Of a DNA stretch of 64,000 nt, positions 19,928 to 30,813 are shown piece by piece (the stretch's first letter is position 1; every line of letters starts with the position of its first letter). This DNA is from Rhizobiaceae bacterium (GTDB lineage Bacteria > Pseudomonadota > Alphaproteobacteria > Rhizobiales > Rhizobiaceae), in contig JAHBYW010000006.1 of NCBI GenBank assembly GCA_019635755.1, positions 130,001 to 194,000 of the forward strand, in the 5' to 3' direction. Below the pieces are notes generated by a model that was not told the origin of the DNA, made no database searches, and worked only from the letters and a program-made list of their open reading frames with translations. Both the position numbers and the translations under genes were made by a program.

Positions 19928-21139
19928 ATGCGGCAGACGTGGCGTTGGTTCGGTCCGGCCGACAAGGTAACCGTGGCTGATGCGCGCCAGTCGGGCGTCG
20001 AGGGCATCGTCAGCGCCCTCCACCACGTCGCGACGGGCGCCATCTGGACGCCCGAGGAGATCGAGAAGCGCCAGCGCGAGGTGGCGTTCCTGCCGGACGG
20101 GTCGATGAGCCAGCTCAAATGGGAGGTGGTCGAGAGCCTGCCCATCTCCGAAGCCATCAAGACGCAGACGGGCGAGTGGCGCGCGCATGTCGCGCACTAC
20201 CGGCGCAGCATGGAGAACATCGCGCGCGCCGGCATCAAGGTGATCTGCTACAACTTCATGCCGGTGCTGGACTGGACCCGCACCGACCTCAGCTGGCGCG
20301 TCTCCCACGGCGGCAGGGCGATGCGGTTCGACCTCGCCGACTTCGCCGCCTTCGACATCCACATCCTGAAGCGCCGGGGCGCTGCCGAGGATTTTCCCCC
20401 GCACGTGGTGGAGGAGGCGGCGAAACGGCACGCCGCGATGAGCGACGACCGCAAGAAGCAGCTCGCCGCCAACGTCACCGCCGGCCTTCCCGGGGCGCAG
20501 GAACACTGGTCGCTGGAGGGCCTGGCTGGCCAGCTCGCGACCTATGACGGCATCTCGCCCGAGAGGCTGCGGCAGAACTTGATCGACTTCCTGTCGGAGG
20601 TCGCGCCGCTCGCCGAAGAGATCGGCGTGCGCCTCTGCTGCCACCCCGACGATCCGCCGTTCCCGCTGCTCGGACTGCCACGGATCATGTCGAAACTGGA
20701 GGACTACCAGGCGGTGCTGGGCGCGGTCGACAGCCCCGCCAGCGGTGCCACATTCTGCACCGGCTCGCTGGGCGCGCGGCCGGACAATGACTGCCCGGCG
20801 ATCGTGCGCGCGCTGGCGCCGAAGATCCACTTCGTGCATCTGAGAAACGTCCGCCGCGACACGGAGGAGACGCCGTGCTCCTTCTTCGAGGACGAGCATC
20901 TGGCCGGCCAGACCGACATGGTCGCCGTGATCGCCGAACTCCTCGCCGAGGAGAAGCGCCGCAAAGCCGAAGGCCGCGCCGACTGGGAGATTCCCATGCG
21001 TCCCGACCACGGCCAGGACATTCTGGACGATCTGAAGCGGGGTGCGCAGCCGGGCTATCCGGCGATCGGCCGCCTGAAGGGACTGGCGGAACTGCGCGGC
21101 GTGATGGCGGCGCTGAACCACGAGACGGTGCGCGCGTGA
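19928..21139 (+). CDS. uxuA: Mannonate dehydratase
   Basis: A 403-aa TIM-barrel enzyme dehydrating D-mannonate to 2-keto-3-deoxygluconate in hexuronate catabolism. It has the typical start MRQTWRWFGPADKVTVADAR, HVATGAIWTPEEIEKRQ, YNFMPVLDWTRTDL, and the metal ligands in CCHPDDPP, FVHLRNV and MRPDHGQD. Start ATG 19928 lies behind AGAGGAG. It is first in the uxuA-uxuB-gntR-ABC importer-GH31 series, all reading rightward. Confidence 0.96.
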   Translation: MRQTWRWFGPADKVTVADARQSGVEGIVSALHHVATGAIWTPEEIEKRQREVAFLPDGSMSQLKWEVVESLPISEAIKTQTGEWRAHVAHYRRSMENIARAGIKVICYNFMPVLDWTRTDLSWRVSHGGRAMRFDLADFAAFDIHILKRRGAAEDFPPHVVEEAAKRHAAMSDDRKKQLAANVTAGLPGAQEHWSLEGLAGQLATYDGISPERLRQNLIDFLSEVAPLAEEIGVRLCCHPDDPPFPLLGLPRIMSKLEDYQAVLGAVDSPASGATFCTGSLGARPDNDCPAIVRALAPKIHFVHLRNVRRDTEETPCSFFEDEHLAGQTDMVAVIAELLAEEKRRKAEGRADWEIPMRPDHGQDILDDLKRGAQPGYPAIGRLKGLAELRGVMAALNHETVRA

Positions 21140-21147
21140 AGGTCCGG

Positions 21148-21283
21148 ATGCCCCCTCCACCGCCTTCGGCGGTCCCGCTCCCCCATGAACGGGGGAGGAT
21201 CGGCATTGCGACCGGACGCGCCCTCAAATCCTCCCTTGCGAAGCGGGGGAAGGGGACCGCGCGAAGCGTGGTGGAGTGGGCAT
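21148..21283. repeat. Long palindromic intergenic repeat between uxuA and uxuB
   Basis: ATGCCCCCTCCACC at the left and GGTGGAGTGGGCAT at the right form long imperfect outer arms. Inner pairs such as CGCCTTCGGCG and CTCCCCCATGAACGGGGGAG make secondary hairpins. A relative occupies 25919-26077. It fills the whole uxuA-uxuB gap and ends 5 nt before the uxuB ATG. Confidence 0.75.
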
Positions 21284-21287
21284 CCGC

Positions 21288-22763
21288 ATGACCTCTCGTC
21301 TCAATGCGGGCTCGCAGCTCCCCGATACCGTCCAAGGCCCGCGCTACGACCGCAACCGTCCGAGTGGCATCGTCCACCTCGGCGTCGGCGCGTTCCACAA
21401 GGCGCACCAGGCGGTGTACACCGACGACGCGCTGGCCCAGTCCGGCGGCGGCTGGATGATCCAGGGCGTCAGCCTGCGCTCGGCCGACGTCGCCGACGGG
21501 CTCAACCCGCAGGACGGCCTCTACACGCTGCTGACGCGCGGCCCGGACGGCGTCGCCGCGCGGGTGGTGGGAAGCATCCGCGAGGTTCTCGTGGCGCCGC
21601 GCGCACCCTTGGCGGTTCTCGATGCGCTGGCTGCGCCGGAGACACGGATCGTCAGCCTGACCATCACCGAGAAGGGCTATGGGCTCGACCCGAAGAGCGG
21701 GGGCCTGGACCGGGGGCACGCCGCCGTGGCCGCCGACCTCGCCAATCCGCGCGCACCGCAGGGCGCGGTCGGCTACATCGTGGAAGCGCTGAGGCGCCGG
21801 CGCGAGGCCGGCCTGCCGTCCTTCACGGTGCTCTGCTGCGACAACCTTCCATCCAACGGGCGGGTGCTGCGGCGCCTGGTGATCGAGTTCGCCGAAGCAG
21901 CGGACAGCGGCTTGGCGGCGTTCATCAGGGAGAACGTCGCGTTCCCGTCGACGATGGTGGACCGCATCACGCCGGCGTCGACCGACAAGACGGCGGCCGA
22001 CGTGCTGGCACTGACGGGCGTCGAGGACCGCGCGGCGGTCGAGACGGAGCCGTTCACCCAGTGGATCATCGAGGACGAGTTCACGGCCGGCCGGCCGGAG
22101 TGGGAAGCGGGCGGAGCGGTTTTCGTCAAGGACGTCGCGCCCTACGAGAAGATGAAGCTCAGGATGCTGAACGGCGCGCATTCGATGCTCGCCTATGCCG
22201 GCTATGTCGCCGGCCATGCCTATGTGCGCGACGTGATGAAGGATGCGGACCTGGCAGCGCTGGTCAAGCGGCACCAGACAGAGGCGGCACGGACGCTCGA
22301 TCCCGTCCCCGGCATCGATCTCGACTCCTACGGAAACGAACTGCGCGCACGATTCAAGAATCCGGCGATCGCGCACATGACCTACCAGATCGCCATGGAC
22401 GGGACGCAAAAACTGCCTCAACGCATCCTCGAGCCGGCGCTCGTCGCACTCAGGCGCGGCCTTCCGCTGGACGCCTATGCCTTCGCCGTCGCCGCCTGGA
22501 TGCGATATGTTCTGGGCATGTCGGAGACCGGTGAGACCTACACGCTGCGCGACCCGCGCGAGGCCGAGATCGCAGCGCTCGTCGAGGGGCAGCGCGACGC
22601 CGGATCGATCGTCGACCGGCTGCTGGCGCTGCCGGGACTGTTCCCGGTCGACCTCGCCGCCGCGCCCGGATGGGATACGGCGGTGAAGCGGCGGCTCGAG
22701 ACGATGCTGGCCAAGTCGATGCGGTCGGCGATCGCCGAGGAGGCGGAGCGTTGCCGCGCGTAA
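21288..22763 (+). CDS. uxuB: Mannitol dehydrogenase-family oxidoreductase, probable fructuronate reductase
   Basis: A 491-aa long-chain polyol dehydrogenase. The N-terminal Rossmann motif IVHLGVGAFHKAHQ binds NAD(H). VDRITPAST is the family loop, and KMKLRMLNGAHSMLAY contains the catalytic Lys and the NGxHS signature. The family covers mannitol dehydrogenase, tagaturonate and fructuronate reductases; adjacency to uxuA favours fructuronate reductase (fructuronate to mannonate). ATG 21288 is chosen over an upstream GTG because the earlier part belongs to the repeat. Confidence 0.88.
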   Translation: MTSRLNAGSQLPDTVQGPRYDRNRPSGIVHLGVGAFHKAHQAVYTDDALAQSGGGWMIQGVSLRSADVADGLNPQDGLYTLLTRGPDGVAARVVGSIREVLVAPRAPLAVLDALAAPETRIVSLTITEKGYGLDPKSGGLDRGHAAVAADLANPRAPQGAVGYIVEALRRRREAGLPSFTVLCCDNLPSNGRVLRRLVIEFAEAADSGLAAFIRENVAFPSTMVDRITPASTDKTAADVLALTGVEDRAAVETEPFTQWIIEDEFTAGRPEWEAGGAVFVKDVAPYEKMKLRMLNGAHSMLAYAGYVAGHAYVRDVMKDADLAALVKRHQTEAARTLDPVPGIDLDSYGNELRARFKNPAIAHMTYQIAMDGTQKLPQRILEPALVALRRGLPLDAYAFAVAAWMRYVLGMSETGETYTLRDPREAEIAALVEGQRDAGSIVDRLLALPGLFPVDLAAAPGWDTAVKRRLETMLAKSMRSAIAEEAERCRA

Positions 22764-23461
22764 AGCGCATACCGGAGGGGTTCGACCTCGCCGCCGCGCT
22801 GCGCGGCATCACGATCGACCGCCGCCTCCCGATCGGGCCGCAGATCTACGCCGAGCTCAGGCGCCGGATCATCGACCGGAGGCTGCCCGAGGGCACGCCG
22901 ATCCATGAAAGCGACATCGCGGCCCTCTGCTTCATCAGCCGTACGCCGCTGCGCACCGCGCTGACCCAGCTCCAGGCCGAAGGGCTGATCGTGACACGGC
23001 CCCAGGTCGGATCGTCGGTCGCCCCGCGCGACCGGGCACGCTTTCTGGAGGCGCTTTTCGTCCGCGCCGCGATCGAGCGCGAGGTGGCGCGCCGGCTGGC
23101 GCGGACCGGACTCGACGAGGGGGCGCTGGCGCCGGTGCTGAAACGCCAGGCGGCCGCGGCGCTGGCCGACGACCATGAAGGCTTCTTCCAGGCCGACGAG
23201 GATTTCCACGCGCTGCTTGCCGAGATGGCCGAGGTGCCAAACGCATGGAGCCTCGTGCAGTCGGTCAAGTCGCATGTCGACCGCGAGCGCTTCATCCTGA
23301 TGTCATCGATACATGGTCGACTGGAGCGTGCCCGACGGGAGCACCTGACGGTGCTCGACGCCATCCGCTCCGGCGACGGCGCAAGGGCGGCCGACGAGAT
23401 GGGACGGCACGTCGAATCGGTTCTTCACGCCGTCGCCGGCGATGGCGCGGGAAACGTATGA
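22751..23461 (+). CDS. GntR-family (FadR/FCD subfamily) transcriptional regulator
   Basis: A 236-aa repressor. The winged helix-turn-helix spans residues ~20-85 (IYAELRRRIIDRRLPEGTPI, SRTPLRTALTQLQAEGLIV). An all-helical FCD ligand domain follows with AADEMGRHVESVL near the end, whose histidine is a usual metal or effector ligand. TTG 22751 is taken as start because GGAGGCGGAG lies just upstream and it overlaps the uxuB stop by 13 nt. Its place between uxuB and the sugar importer suggests it controls both through hexuronate-derived effectors. Confidence 0.87.
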   Translation: MPRVKRIPEGFDLAAALRGITIDRRLPIGPQIYAELRRRIIDRRLPEGTPIHESDIAALCFISRTPLRTALTQLQAEGLIVTRPQVGSSVAPRDRARFLEALFVRAAIEREVARRLARTGLDEGALAPVLKRQAAAALADDHEGFFQADEDFHALLAEMAEVPNAWSLVQSVKSHVDRERFILMSSIHGRLERARREHLTVLDAIRSGDGARAADEMGRHVESVLHAVAGDGAGNV

Positions 23462-23463
23462 GT

Positions 23464-23493
23464 TTGACTCTTATATAAGACTCCGGATACGGT
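23464..23493 (+). promoter_or_regulatory. Promoter with embedded dyad ahead of the sugar ABC importer
   Basis: TTGACT (23464-23469) and TACGGT (23488-23493) are spaced like a sigma-70 promoter with an 18-nt spacer. GACTCTTATATAAGACTC (23466-23483), symmetric but for two bases, covers the -35 end and spacer. A repressor bound there would block RNA polymerase. The GntR gene ends 3 nt upstream, making its product the obvious candidate. Confidence 0.55.
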
Positions 23494-23544
23494 TTTCGCA
23501 GGCACCGGGCCAGCTTCGGCCGCAGAGTGCGATGGGAGGTACCG

Positions 23545-24813
23545 ATGAAATCCACGAGCCTGCTTTCAGGAATCGCCTGCGCCCTGCTTGCCGCGACCTC
23601 GGCATCGGCCGCCGAGCTCCGCTTCGCCTGCTACCAGGACGGCACCGAGTGCGACGCCTGGGCCGAGCAGATCAAGGCATTCGAGGCCGAGAACGCCGGT
23701 ACGACCGTGGTGGTCGACGTCGTGCCCTACAAGACCATCGTCGAAGGCCTGCCGGTGCAGCTTGCCTCTGGCGAAGGGCCTGACCTCGCCCGCGTCACCG
23801 ATCTGGGCGGCCTCGCCAAGTACATGCTGGACGTCACGCCCTATGTGAAGGATGCCGCGGCGATCGAGGCGGCGTACGGCAAGACGCTCGCCTGGACGCG
23901 GGTCAACGGCCCCGACGACAAGGGCATCTACGCGATCATGGACCAGCAGACCGCGACCGGTCCGTTCGTCAACAAGACGCTGTTCGACCAGGCCGGCGTC
24001 GCGCTGCCCGGCCAGGGCGCGACCTATGCGGACTGGGCCGCGGCGGCGAAAGAGGTGGCCGAGAAAACCGGCACGTCCTTCGCGGTTGCCATGGACCGGT
24101 CCGGCCACCGCTTCGCCGGTCCGGCGATCTCCTACGGCGCCAAGATATTCGACGCGGACGGCAAGCCGATCACGGTCGACGACGGCTTCAAGGCCTTCGC
24201 CGAACAGTTCGTCGCATGGAACGAGGACGGCACGGTCGCCAAGGACGTGTGGGCCGGTTCCGGCGGCGCGACCTACCAGGACGCCGCCAAGGAATTCACC
24301 AACGGCTCGCTGGTCATGTACATCTCCGGCTCGTGGCAGATCGGGCGCTTCGGACGCGACATCGGCGACGCGTTCGACTGGGTCGCGGTGCCGGCGCCGT
24401 GCGGACCGGGCGGCTGCACCGGCATTCCGGGCGGCGCGGCGGTTGCGGCGTTCAAGCACACGAAGGCGCCAGAGGAACTCGGCAAGCTCATCGACTTCAT
24501 GGCCCGCGAGGACGTTCAGGCGGCCGTGCTGGCCAAGACCAAGAACATCCCCGCCAACCAGGCGCTGCAGGCAAAGGGGATCGACTACGCCAGTGCCACC
24601 GACGACGAGAAGGCGGCGCTGAAGACCTTCGCCGAGTCGCTGGCGGAGTTCAGCCCGGTCGCGTTCCAGTTCCAGGGCTACAAGAACAACCGCGCGATCA
24701 TGAACGCCACCGTGACCCGCATCACTCAGGCGATCGTCGGCGAGTCCACGCTGGACGAGGCGCTGACGCGCATCGACAGCGACGTCAAGGAAGCGCTCGC
24801 GGCGGCGCAGTAG
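23545..24813 (+). CDS. Sugar ABC transporter substrate-binding protein
   Basis: A 422-aa periplasmic binding protein of the carbohydrate-uptake (CUT1) type. The signal peptide is residues 1-22 (cut near SASAAEL). VDVVPYKTIVEGLPVQLASG and PDLARVTDLGGLAKYMLDVTP near residue 75 are typical cluster-B features, and SLVMYISGSWQIG is the conserved ligand-domain segment. The sugar is unknown; context (uronate catabolism, GH31) suggests an oligosaccharide or glycoside. ATG 23545 follows GGGAGGT. Confidence 0.9.
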   Translation: MKSTSLLSGIACALLAATSASAAELRFACYQDGTECDAWAEQIKAFEAENAGTTVVVDVVPYKTIVEGLPVQLASGEGPDLARVTDLGGLAKYMLDVTPYVKDAAAIEAAYGKTLAWTRVNGPDDKGIYAIMDQQTATGPFVNKTLFDQAGVALPGQGATYADWAAAAKEVAEKTGTSFAVAMDRSGHRFAGPAISYGAKIFDADGKPITVDDGFKAFAEQFVAWNEDGTVAKDVWAGSGGATYQDAAKEFTNGSLVMYISGSWQIGRFGRDIGDAFDWVAVPAPCGPGGCTGIPGGAAVAAFKHTKAPEELGKLIDFMAREDVQAAVLAKTKNIPANQALQAKGIDYASATDDEKAALKTFAESLAEFSPVAFQFQGYKNNRAIMNATVTRITQAIVGESTLDEALTRIDSDVKEALAAAQ

Positions 24814-24853
24814 CGGCCCGCAGGCCCGCGGGACGCGGGCCCATCGCCCTTGC

Positions 24854-24876
24854 CCTCTCCCCGCATCGGGGAGAGG
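24854..24876. repeat. Palindrome between binding-protein and permease genes
   Basis: CCTCTCCCCG and CGGGGAGAGG flank CAT. The same CCTCTCCCCG core occurs in the large nested palindrome at 55300-55486. In mRNA it would form a stable hairpin behind the binding-protein cistron, a common way to keep that cistron more abundant than the permeases. A second inverted pair (GGCCCGC / GCGGGCC) lies just upstream at ~24816-24842. Confidence 0.6.
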
Positions 24877-24905
24877 ATGCGGCCGCGCAGGTGGGACGAT
24901 CCCGG

Positions 24906-25907
<1,002 letters not shown>

Positions 25908-25918
25908 GGGATGATGGA

Positions 25919-26077
25919 CCATGCCCCCTCCACCAAGGCGGGAGAACCCGCCTGCTTCGGCGGTCCCCCTCCGCCGCTTTGCAGGGAAGGATCTGAGGGC
26001 GCGGCCGGCCTCGACGTCTCGACTCCCCCGTCTGCCGGGGAGGGGGACCATGCGAAGCGTTGTGGATGGGGGATGGC
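25919..26077. repeat. Long palindromic intergenic repeat between the two permease genes
   Basis: CCATGCCCCCTCCAC at the left pairs imperfectly with GTGGATGGGGGATGG at the right. Internal inverted segments include GGCGGGAGAACCCGCC and GGCGGTCCCCCTCCGCCG-like stretches. It is related to 21148-21283. It ends directly at the start codon of the second permease, so the ribosome binding site of that gene (GGATGGGGGATGGC) belongs to the repeat. Confidence 0.75.
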
Positions 26078-27124
26078 ATGAGCCTCGCCTTCCTTACCCG
26101 CACGCGCGGCCGCGGCCGGTTCGACCTGACCGACTGGCTGACATGGGCCTATCTGCTGCTCGCGGTGTTCCTCATGTTCGGGCCGATCCTCTGGATCGCG
26201 CTATCGTCCTTCAAGACCGAGGCGGCGCTCCAGGAATATCCGCCGACGTTCCTGCCGCTCGCGCCGGTCACGGCGACGGTCGAGGGCTTTGACGAGCCGC
26301 TGCAGCTCTTCCGCATCATCGCCGGCGAGCATCAAGGCAAAGTGCTGGCGCAGGTACGGCGCATCGGCCTCGTCGGGAAGATGGTTGACCCCGCCAACCC
26401 CGGCGCCCTGATCGACGTGAACATCAACGACCGCGTGCCGGAGCGGGCGTTCGCGCTCGCCGTCGAGAACTACACCTCACTGTTCGAGCGCTTCAACTTC
26501 GGCCTCTACTTCTGGAACAGTCTGTTCATCACCGTCGTCGCGACGATCATTACCGTGCTGTTCAACTCGATGGCGGCGTTCGCGCTGTCGAAATATCACT
26601 TCCGGGGCCGCACCGTCGTCTTCGTGCTGATCATCGCGACCCTGATGATCCCCCCGACGATCAACCTCATCCCGATCTACCTCGTCGTCTCGCAACTCGG
26701 CCTCGTGAACTCCCCCTGGGGCGTCATCTGGCCGGCAGTCGCGACGCCGACCGGGGTCTTCCTGCTGCGCCAGTACATGCTGACCATCCCGGACGACCTG
26801 CTCGACGCAGCGCGCATGGACCACGCATCGGAGTGGAAGGTCTATTGGCGGATCGTCCTGCCGCTTTCGGCACCGGCACTGGCGGTGCTGGTGATCTTCT
26901 CTGTGATGTGGCGCTGGAACGAGTTCCTGTGGCCGCTGATCGTGCTCAACCGCTCGGAGGAATTCACCCTGCAGCTCGCGCTGAACTCCTTTCAGGGCGA
27001 ATTGCAGACGGCGTGGTCGAACCTTCTCGCGATGACGATCCTGACGCTGTTGCCGATCACGCTGGTCTTCGCCGTGCTGCAAAAGTACATCACGACGGGC
27101 ATCGCGCAGTCGGGGGTGAAATGA
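26078..27124 (+). CDS. Sugar ABC transporter permease (UgpE/MalG type) with enlarged periplasmic loop
   Basis: A 348-aa inner-membrane partner permease. Helix 1 is at residues ~20-42. An unusually long periplasmic stretch (~residues 45-140) precedes NSLFITVVATIITVLFNSMAA. The EAA-type loop DAARMDHASEWKVYWRIVLPL is near residue 245. Usual MalG-type proteins have a shorter first loop; alpha-glucoside (AglG-like) permeases also carry a long one. The start is ATG 26078, immediately after the repeat; in-frame upstream ATGs add only MGDG. Confidence 0.9.
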   Translation: MSLAFLTRTRGRGRFDLTDWLTWAYLLLAVFLMFGPILWIALSSFKTEAALQEYPPTFLPLAPVTATVEGFDEPLQLFRIIAGEHQGKVLAQVRRIGLVGKMVDPANPGALIDVNINDRVPERAFALAVENYTSLFERFNFGLYFWNSLFITVVATIITVLFNSMAAFALSKYHFRGRTVVFVLIIATLMIPPTINLIPIYLVVSQLGLVNSPWGVIWPAVATPTGVFLLRQYMLTIPDDLLDAARMDHASEWKVYWRIVLPLSAPALAVLVIFSVMWRWNEFLWPLIVLNRSEEFTLQLALNSFQGELQTAWSNLLAMTILTLLPITLVFAVLQKYITTGIAQSGVK

Positions 27125-27176
27125 TGGCGGCGAGCTTGCTTGGGGGCGCTCACCGCACGAGGGAGGGCGACTGATC

Positions 27177-28280
<1,104 letters not shown>

Positions 28281-28443
28281 GACGGCTTCGTCGCTATCCG
28301 GCGGGGGAGGAGCGGGCGACAGCGCGCCGGCCGACCCGATGCAGCCAGCCGGAACCGCGTGTGCCGGAAACGGGCGTCGAACTTCCCGCCCCATCTGTGC
28401 GGCCCCCGCGCGCGCCTGTCCGCCCGCTGTTCGAGGCGCTGCC

Positions 28444-30783
28444 ATGACATTCCTGGTCTCGACCGGCCCGCTCGCAGCCACGCCGACCGGCGCGACGGCG
28501 GCGCTATCCGGCGGGTTCTCGCTGCGGATCGACATCCTCGCGGACTGGCTGGTCCGCGTTGCGGTTTCGCCCGCGGACGGCCTGGCCGTGGATCGGACCT
28601 GGATGGTCGCACCCGATGGCGATGTGCCCTGGACCGGGCGGGATCGCCTGTCCACCGAGGGCTTCCAGCCCGACCGGCCCGCGGTCGTCGCCGATGCCAT
28701 GGAGAGCACCGGCTGGCGCATCAAGGTGAGGACCGCGCCGCTTGCGCTGACCTTCGAGCGCCGCGACGCCGGCGGCGGCTGGTCGCCCGTGCTCGCGGAC
28801 CGCCCGACCGGCGCCTATCAATGGTTTGCGCGAAAACACGTTTTCCGGCACGTCCAGTCACGGACGCTGGCGGACCGGCACTACGGGCTGGGAGACAAGA
28901 CCGGCCGGCTCGACCGGACGGGGCGGCGGTTGCGCTGCCTCCAGACCGACGCGCTGGGCTACGACGCCGAGACGGCCGATCCGCTCTACAAGCACGCGCC
29001 GTTCGTCATCGCCGAGAGCGATGGCGGGGGCGCGGTGGGACTGCTCTACGACACGCTTTCGGAAATCACCTTCGACCTCGGCGCAGAGCACTCGAACTAC
29101 CATCCGCACTACCGCCATGTGGACAGCGACGAGGAAGGCCTGGTCTATTATGTGATCGCCGGCCCGAAGGTGCGCGATGTCGTGCCCCGGCTGATGCGGC
29201 TGACCGGACGCCCGGCTTTCCTGCCGCGCTGGTCCATGGGCTTCGCCTTTACCACGATGCACCACGCCGACGCGCCCGACGCGCAGGCGGTGATCACGGG
29301 TTTCGCAGAACGGTGCCGGGCCGACGGCATCCCGATCAGCGCAATCCATTCGGGATCGGGTTACACGACGCGCGACGACGGGCGGCGCTATGTCTTCACC
29401 TGGAACACCAGGAAGTTCCCGGACCGCGACGGCTTCTTCCGGCGGCTTGGCGAGCTCGGATTCAACACCTGCGCCAATGTGAAGCCCGTGCTGCTGACCG
29501 AGCATCCGGCCTATCCGAAGGCGGCCGGCGAGGGCTGGTTCGTCCGCCGCGCCGACGGCCGGCCTGCCGTGGAGATGTTCTGGGGCGGCCCCGGATCCAG
29601 CCTCGATTTCACCAACCCCGCAACCGTGTCCTGGTGGAAGGAGGGCATCACCGGACAGGTGCTCGGCGCGGGTTTCACCGCGGCGTGGAACGACAACAAC
29701 GAATGCGAACTGTGGGATGAGAAAGCCCGGGTCGACGGGTTCGGAAAACCGCTGCCGGCGATCGATGTCCGTCCGCTGCATGCGCTCCTGATGACGCGCG
29801 CGACCTACGAGGCGACGCTGGAACGCCGCCCAGAGAAGCGGCCGTATACGATCAGCCGAGCCGGGCCGATCGGCATCGCGCGCTATGGCGAGACCTGGTC
29901 CGGCGACAACCGGACCAGCTGGCACACTTTGAAATGGAACCTCAGGCAGGGCCTGTCGATGAGCCTCTCCGGCATGCCGGCGATCGGGCACGACATCGGC
30001 GGCTTCGATGGGCCGAAGGCCGGGCCGGAGCTCTTCGTGCGCTGGGTCGAGATGATGTCGCTGCACCCCCGCGCCGTGATGAATTCATGGAAGCCGCAGC
30101 TGGCCGATCCGGTCAACCTGCCGTGGATGCATCCGGAGGCGACCGGCCTGGTGCGAGAGGCGCTCAGGCTGCGCTACCGCTTCCTGCCGCTGATCTACCA
30201 GCTCGCCTGGCAGGCGCACCGAACCGGCGCGCCGATCGTGGCGCCGACCTTCTACCATTTCGACGATGCGGAATGCCGTGCCGACGCGGACGCATTCATG
30301 CTGGGGCCGGACGTGCTTGTCGCGCCGGTCGTCGCCGAAGGGGAGCGCAGCGCGGTGGTCTACCTGCCGCGATGCGACGGCGGCTGGCATGATCTTCACG
30401 GCGGCGCGATCCTGCCCGGAGGCAGCATGGCGAGCGTCGAGGCGCCGCTCGGGCGGCTGCCTCTGCTGGTGCGGAGCGGCGCCGTTCTGCCGCTGGCCAC
30501 CGCCTGGCCGGAGACTGCGCCGCATGACGCGACCGAGATCGAACTGACGCTGTTCGTAAGCCCAGGCTCCGGTGCGGCCGAATGCGAGATCTTCTTCGAC
30601 GACGGCGACGGCTGGGGCCATCGCAGCCAGGACGCATCCCGGCTTCTCGTGCGATCGTCGTGGAACACGGGTACGGTGACGGTCGCGGTGCGCGAAGGCT
30701 GGAGCGGGCGCGGCCGGCCCAGGCTGACCATCGCGTGCAGGGGGCTCGCCGGCCGACGGTTCGAAGCGTCGGGACCGATCTGA
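28444..30783 (+). CDS. Glycoside hydrolase family 31 enzyme
   Basis: A 779-aa probable alpha-glycosidase without a signal peptide, so it acts in the cytosol on imported substrate. An N-terminal beta domain with GHYGLGDK-like DRHYGLGDKTGRLDRTG precedes the barrel. The nucleophile motif is AAWNDNNECELWD (Asp417) and the acid/base is in ETWSGDNRTSW (Asp488); GMPAIGHDIGGF follows. GH31 includes alpha-glucosidases, alpha-xylosidases and sulfoquinovosidases. The preceding importer points to an alpha-linked oligosaccharide; xylBA nearby makes an alpha-xyloside possible but unproven. Confidence 0.92.
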   Translation: MTFLVSTGPLAATPTGATAALSGGFSLRIDILADWLVRVAVSPADGLAVDRTWMVAPDGDVPWTGRDRLSTEGFQPDRPAVVADAMESTGWRIKVRTAPLALTFERRDAGGGWSPVLADRPTGAYQWFARKHVFRHVQSRTLADRHYGLGDKTGRLDRTGRRLRCLQTDALGYDAETADPLYKHAPFVIAESDGGGAVGLLYDTLSEITFDLGAEHSNYHPHYRHVDSDEEGLVYYVIAGPKVRDVVPRLMRLTGRPAFLPRWSMGFAFTTMHHADAPDAQAVITGFAERCRADGIPISAIHSGSGYTTRDDGRRYVFTWNTRKFPDRDGFFRRLGELGFNTCANVKPVLLTEHPAYPKAAGEGWFVRRADGRPAVEMFWGGPGSSLDFTNPATVSWWKEGITGQVLGAGFTAAWNDNNECELWDEKARVDGFGKPLPAIDVRPLHALLMTRATYEATLERRPEKRPYTISRAGPIGIARYGETWSGDNRTSWHTLKWNLRQGLSMSLSGMPAIGHDIGGFDGPKAGPELFVRWVEMMSLHPRAVMNSWKPQLADPVNLPWMHPEATGLVREALRLRYRFLPLIYQLAWQAHRTGAPIVAPTFYHFDDAECRADADAFMLGPDVLVAPVVAEGERSAVVYLPRCDGGWHDLHGGAILPGGSMASVEAPLGRLPLLVRSGAVLPLATAWPETAPHDATEIELTLFVSPGSGAAECEIFFDDGDGWGHRSQDASRLLVRSSWNTGTVTVAVREGWSGRGRPRLTIACRGLAGRRFEASGPI

Positions 30784-30813
30784 AGCGGCGGCGATCCGCT
30801 CCTGCTTGAGGCG

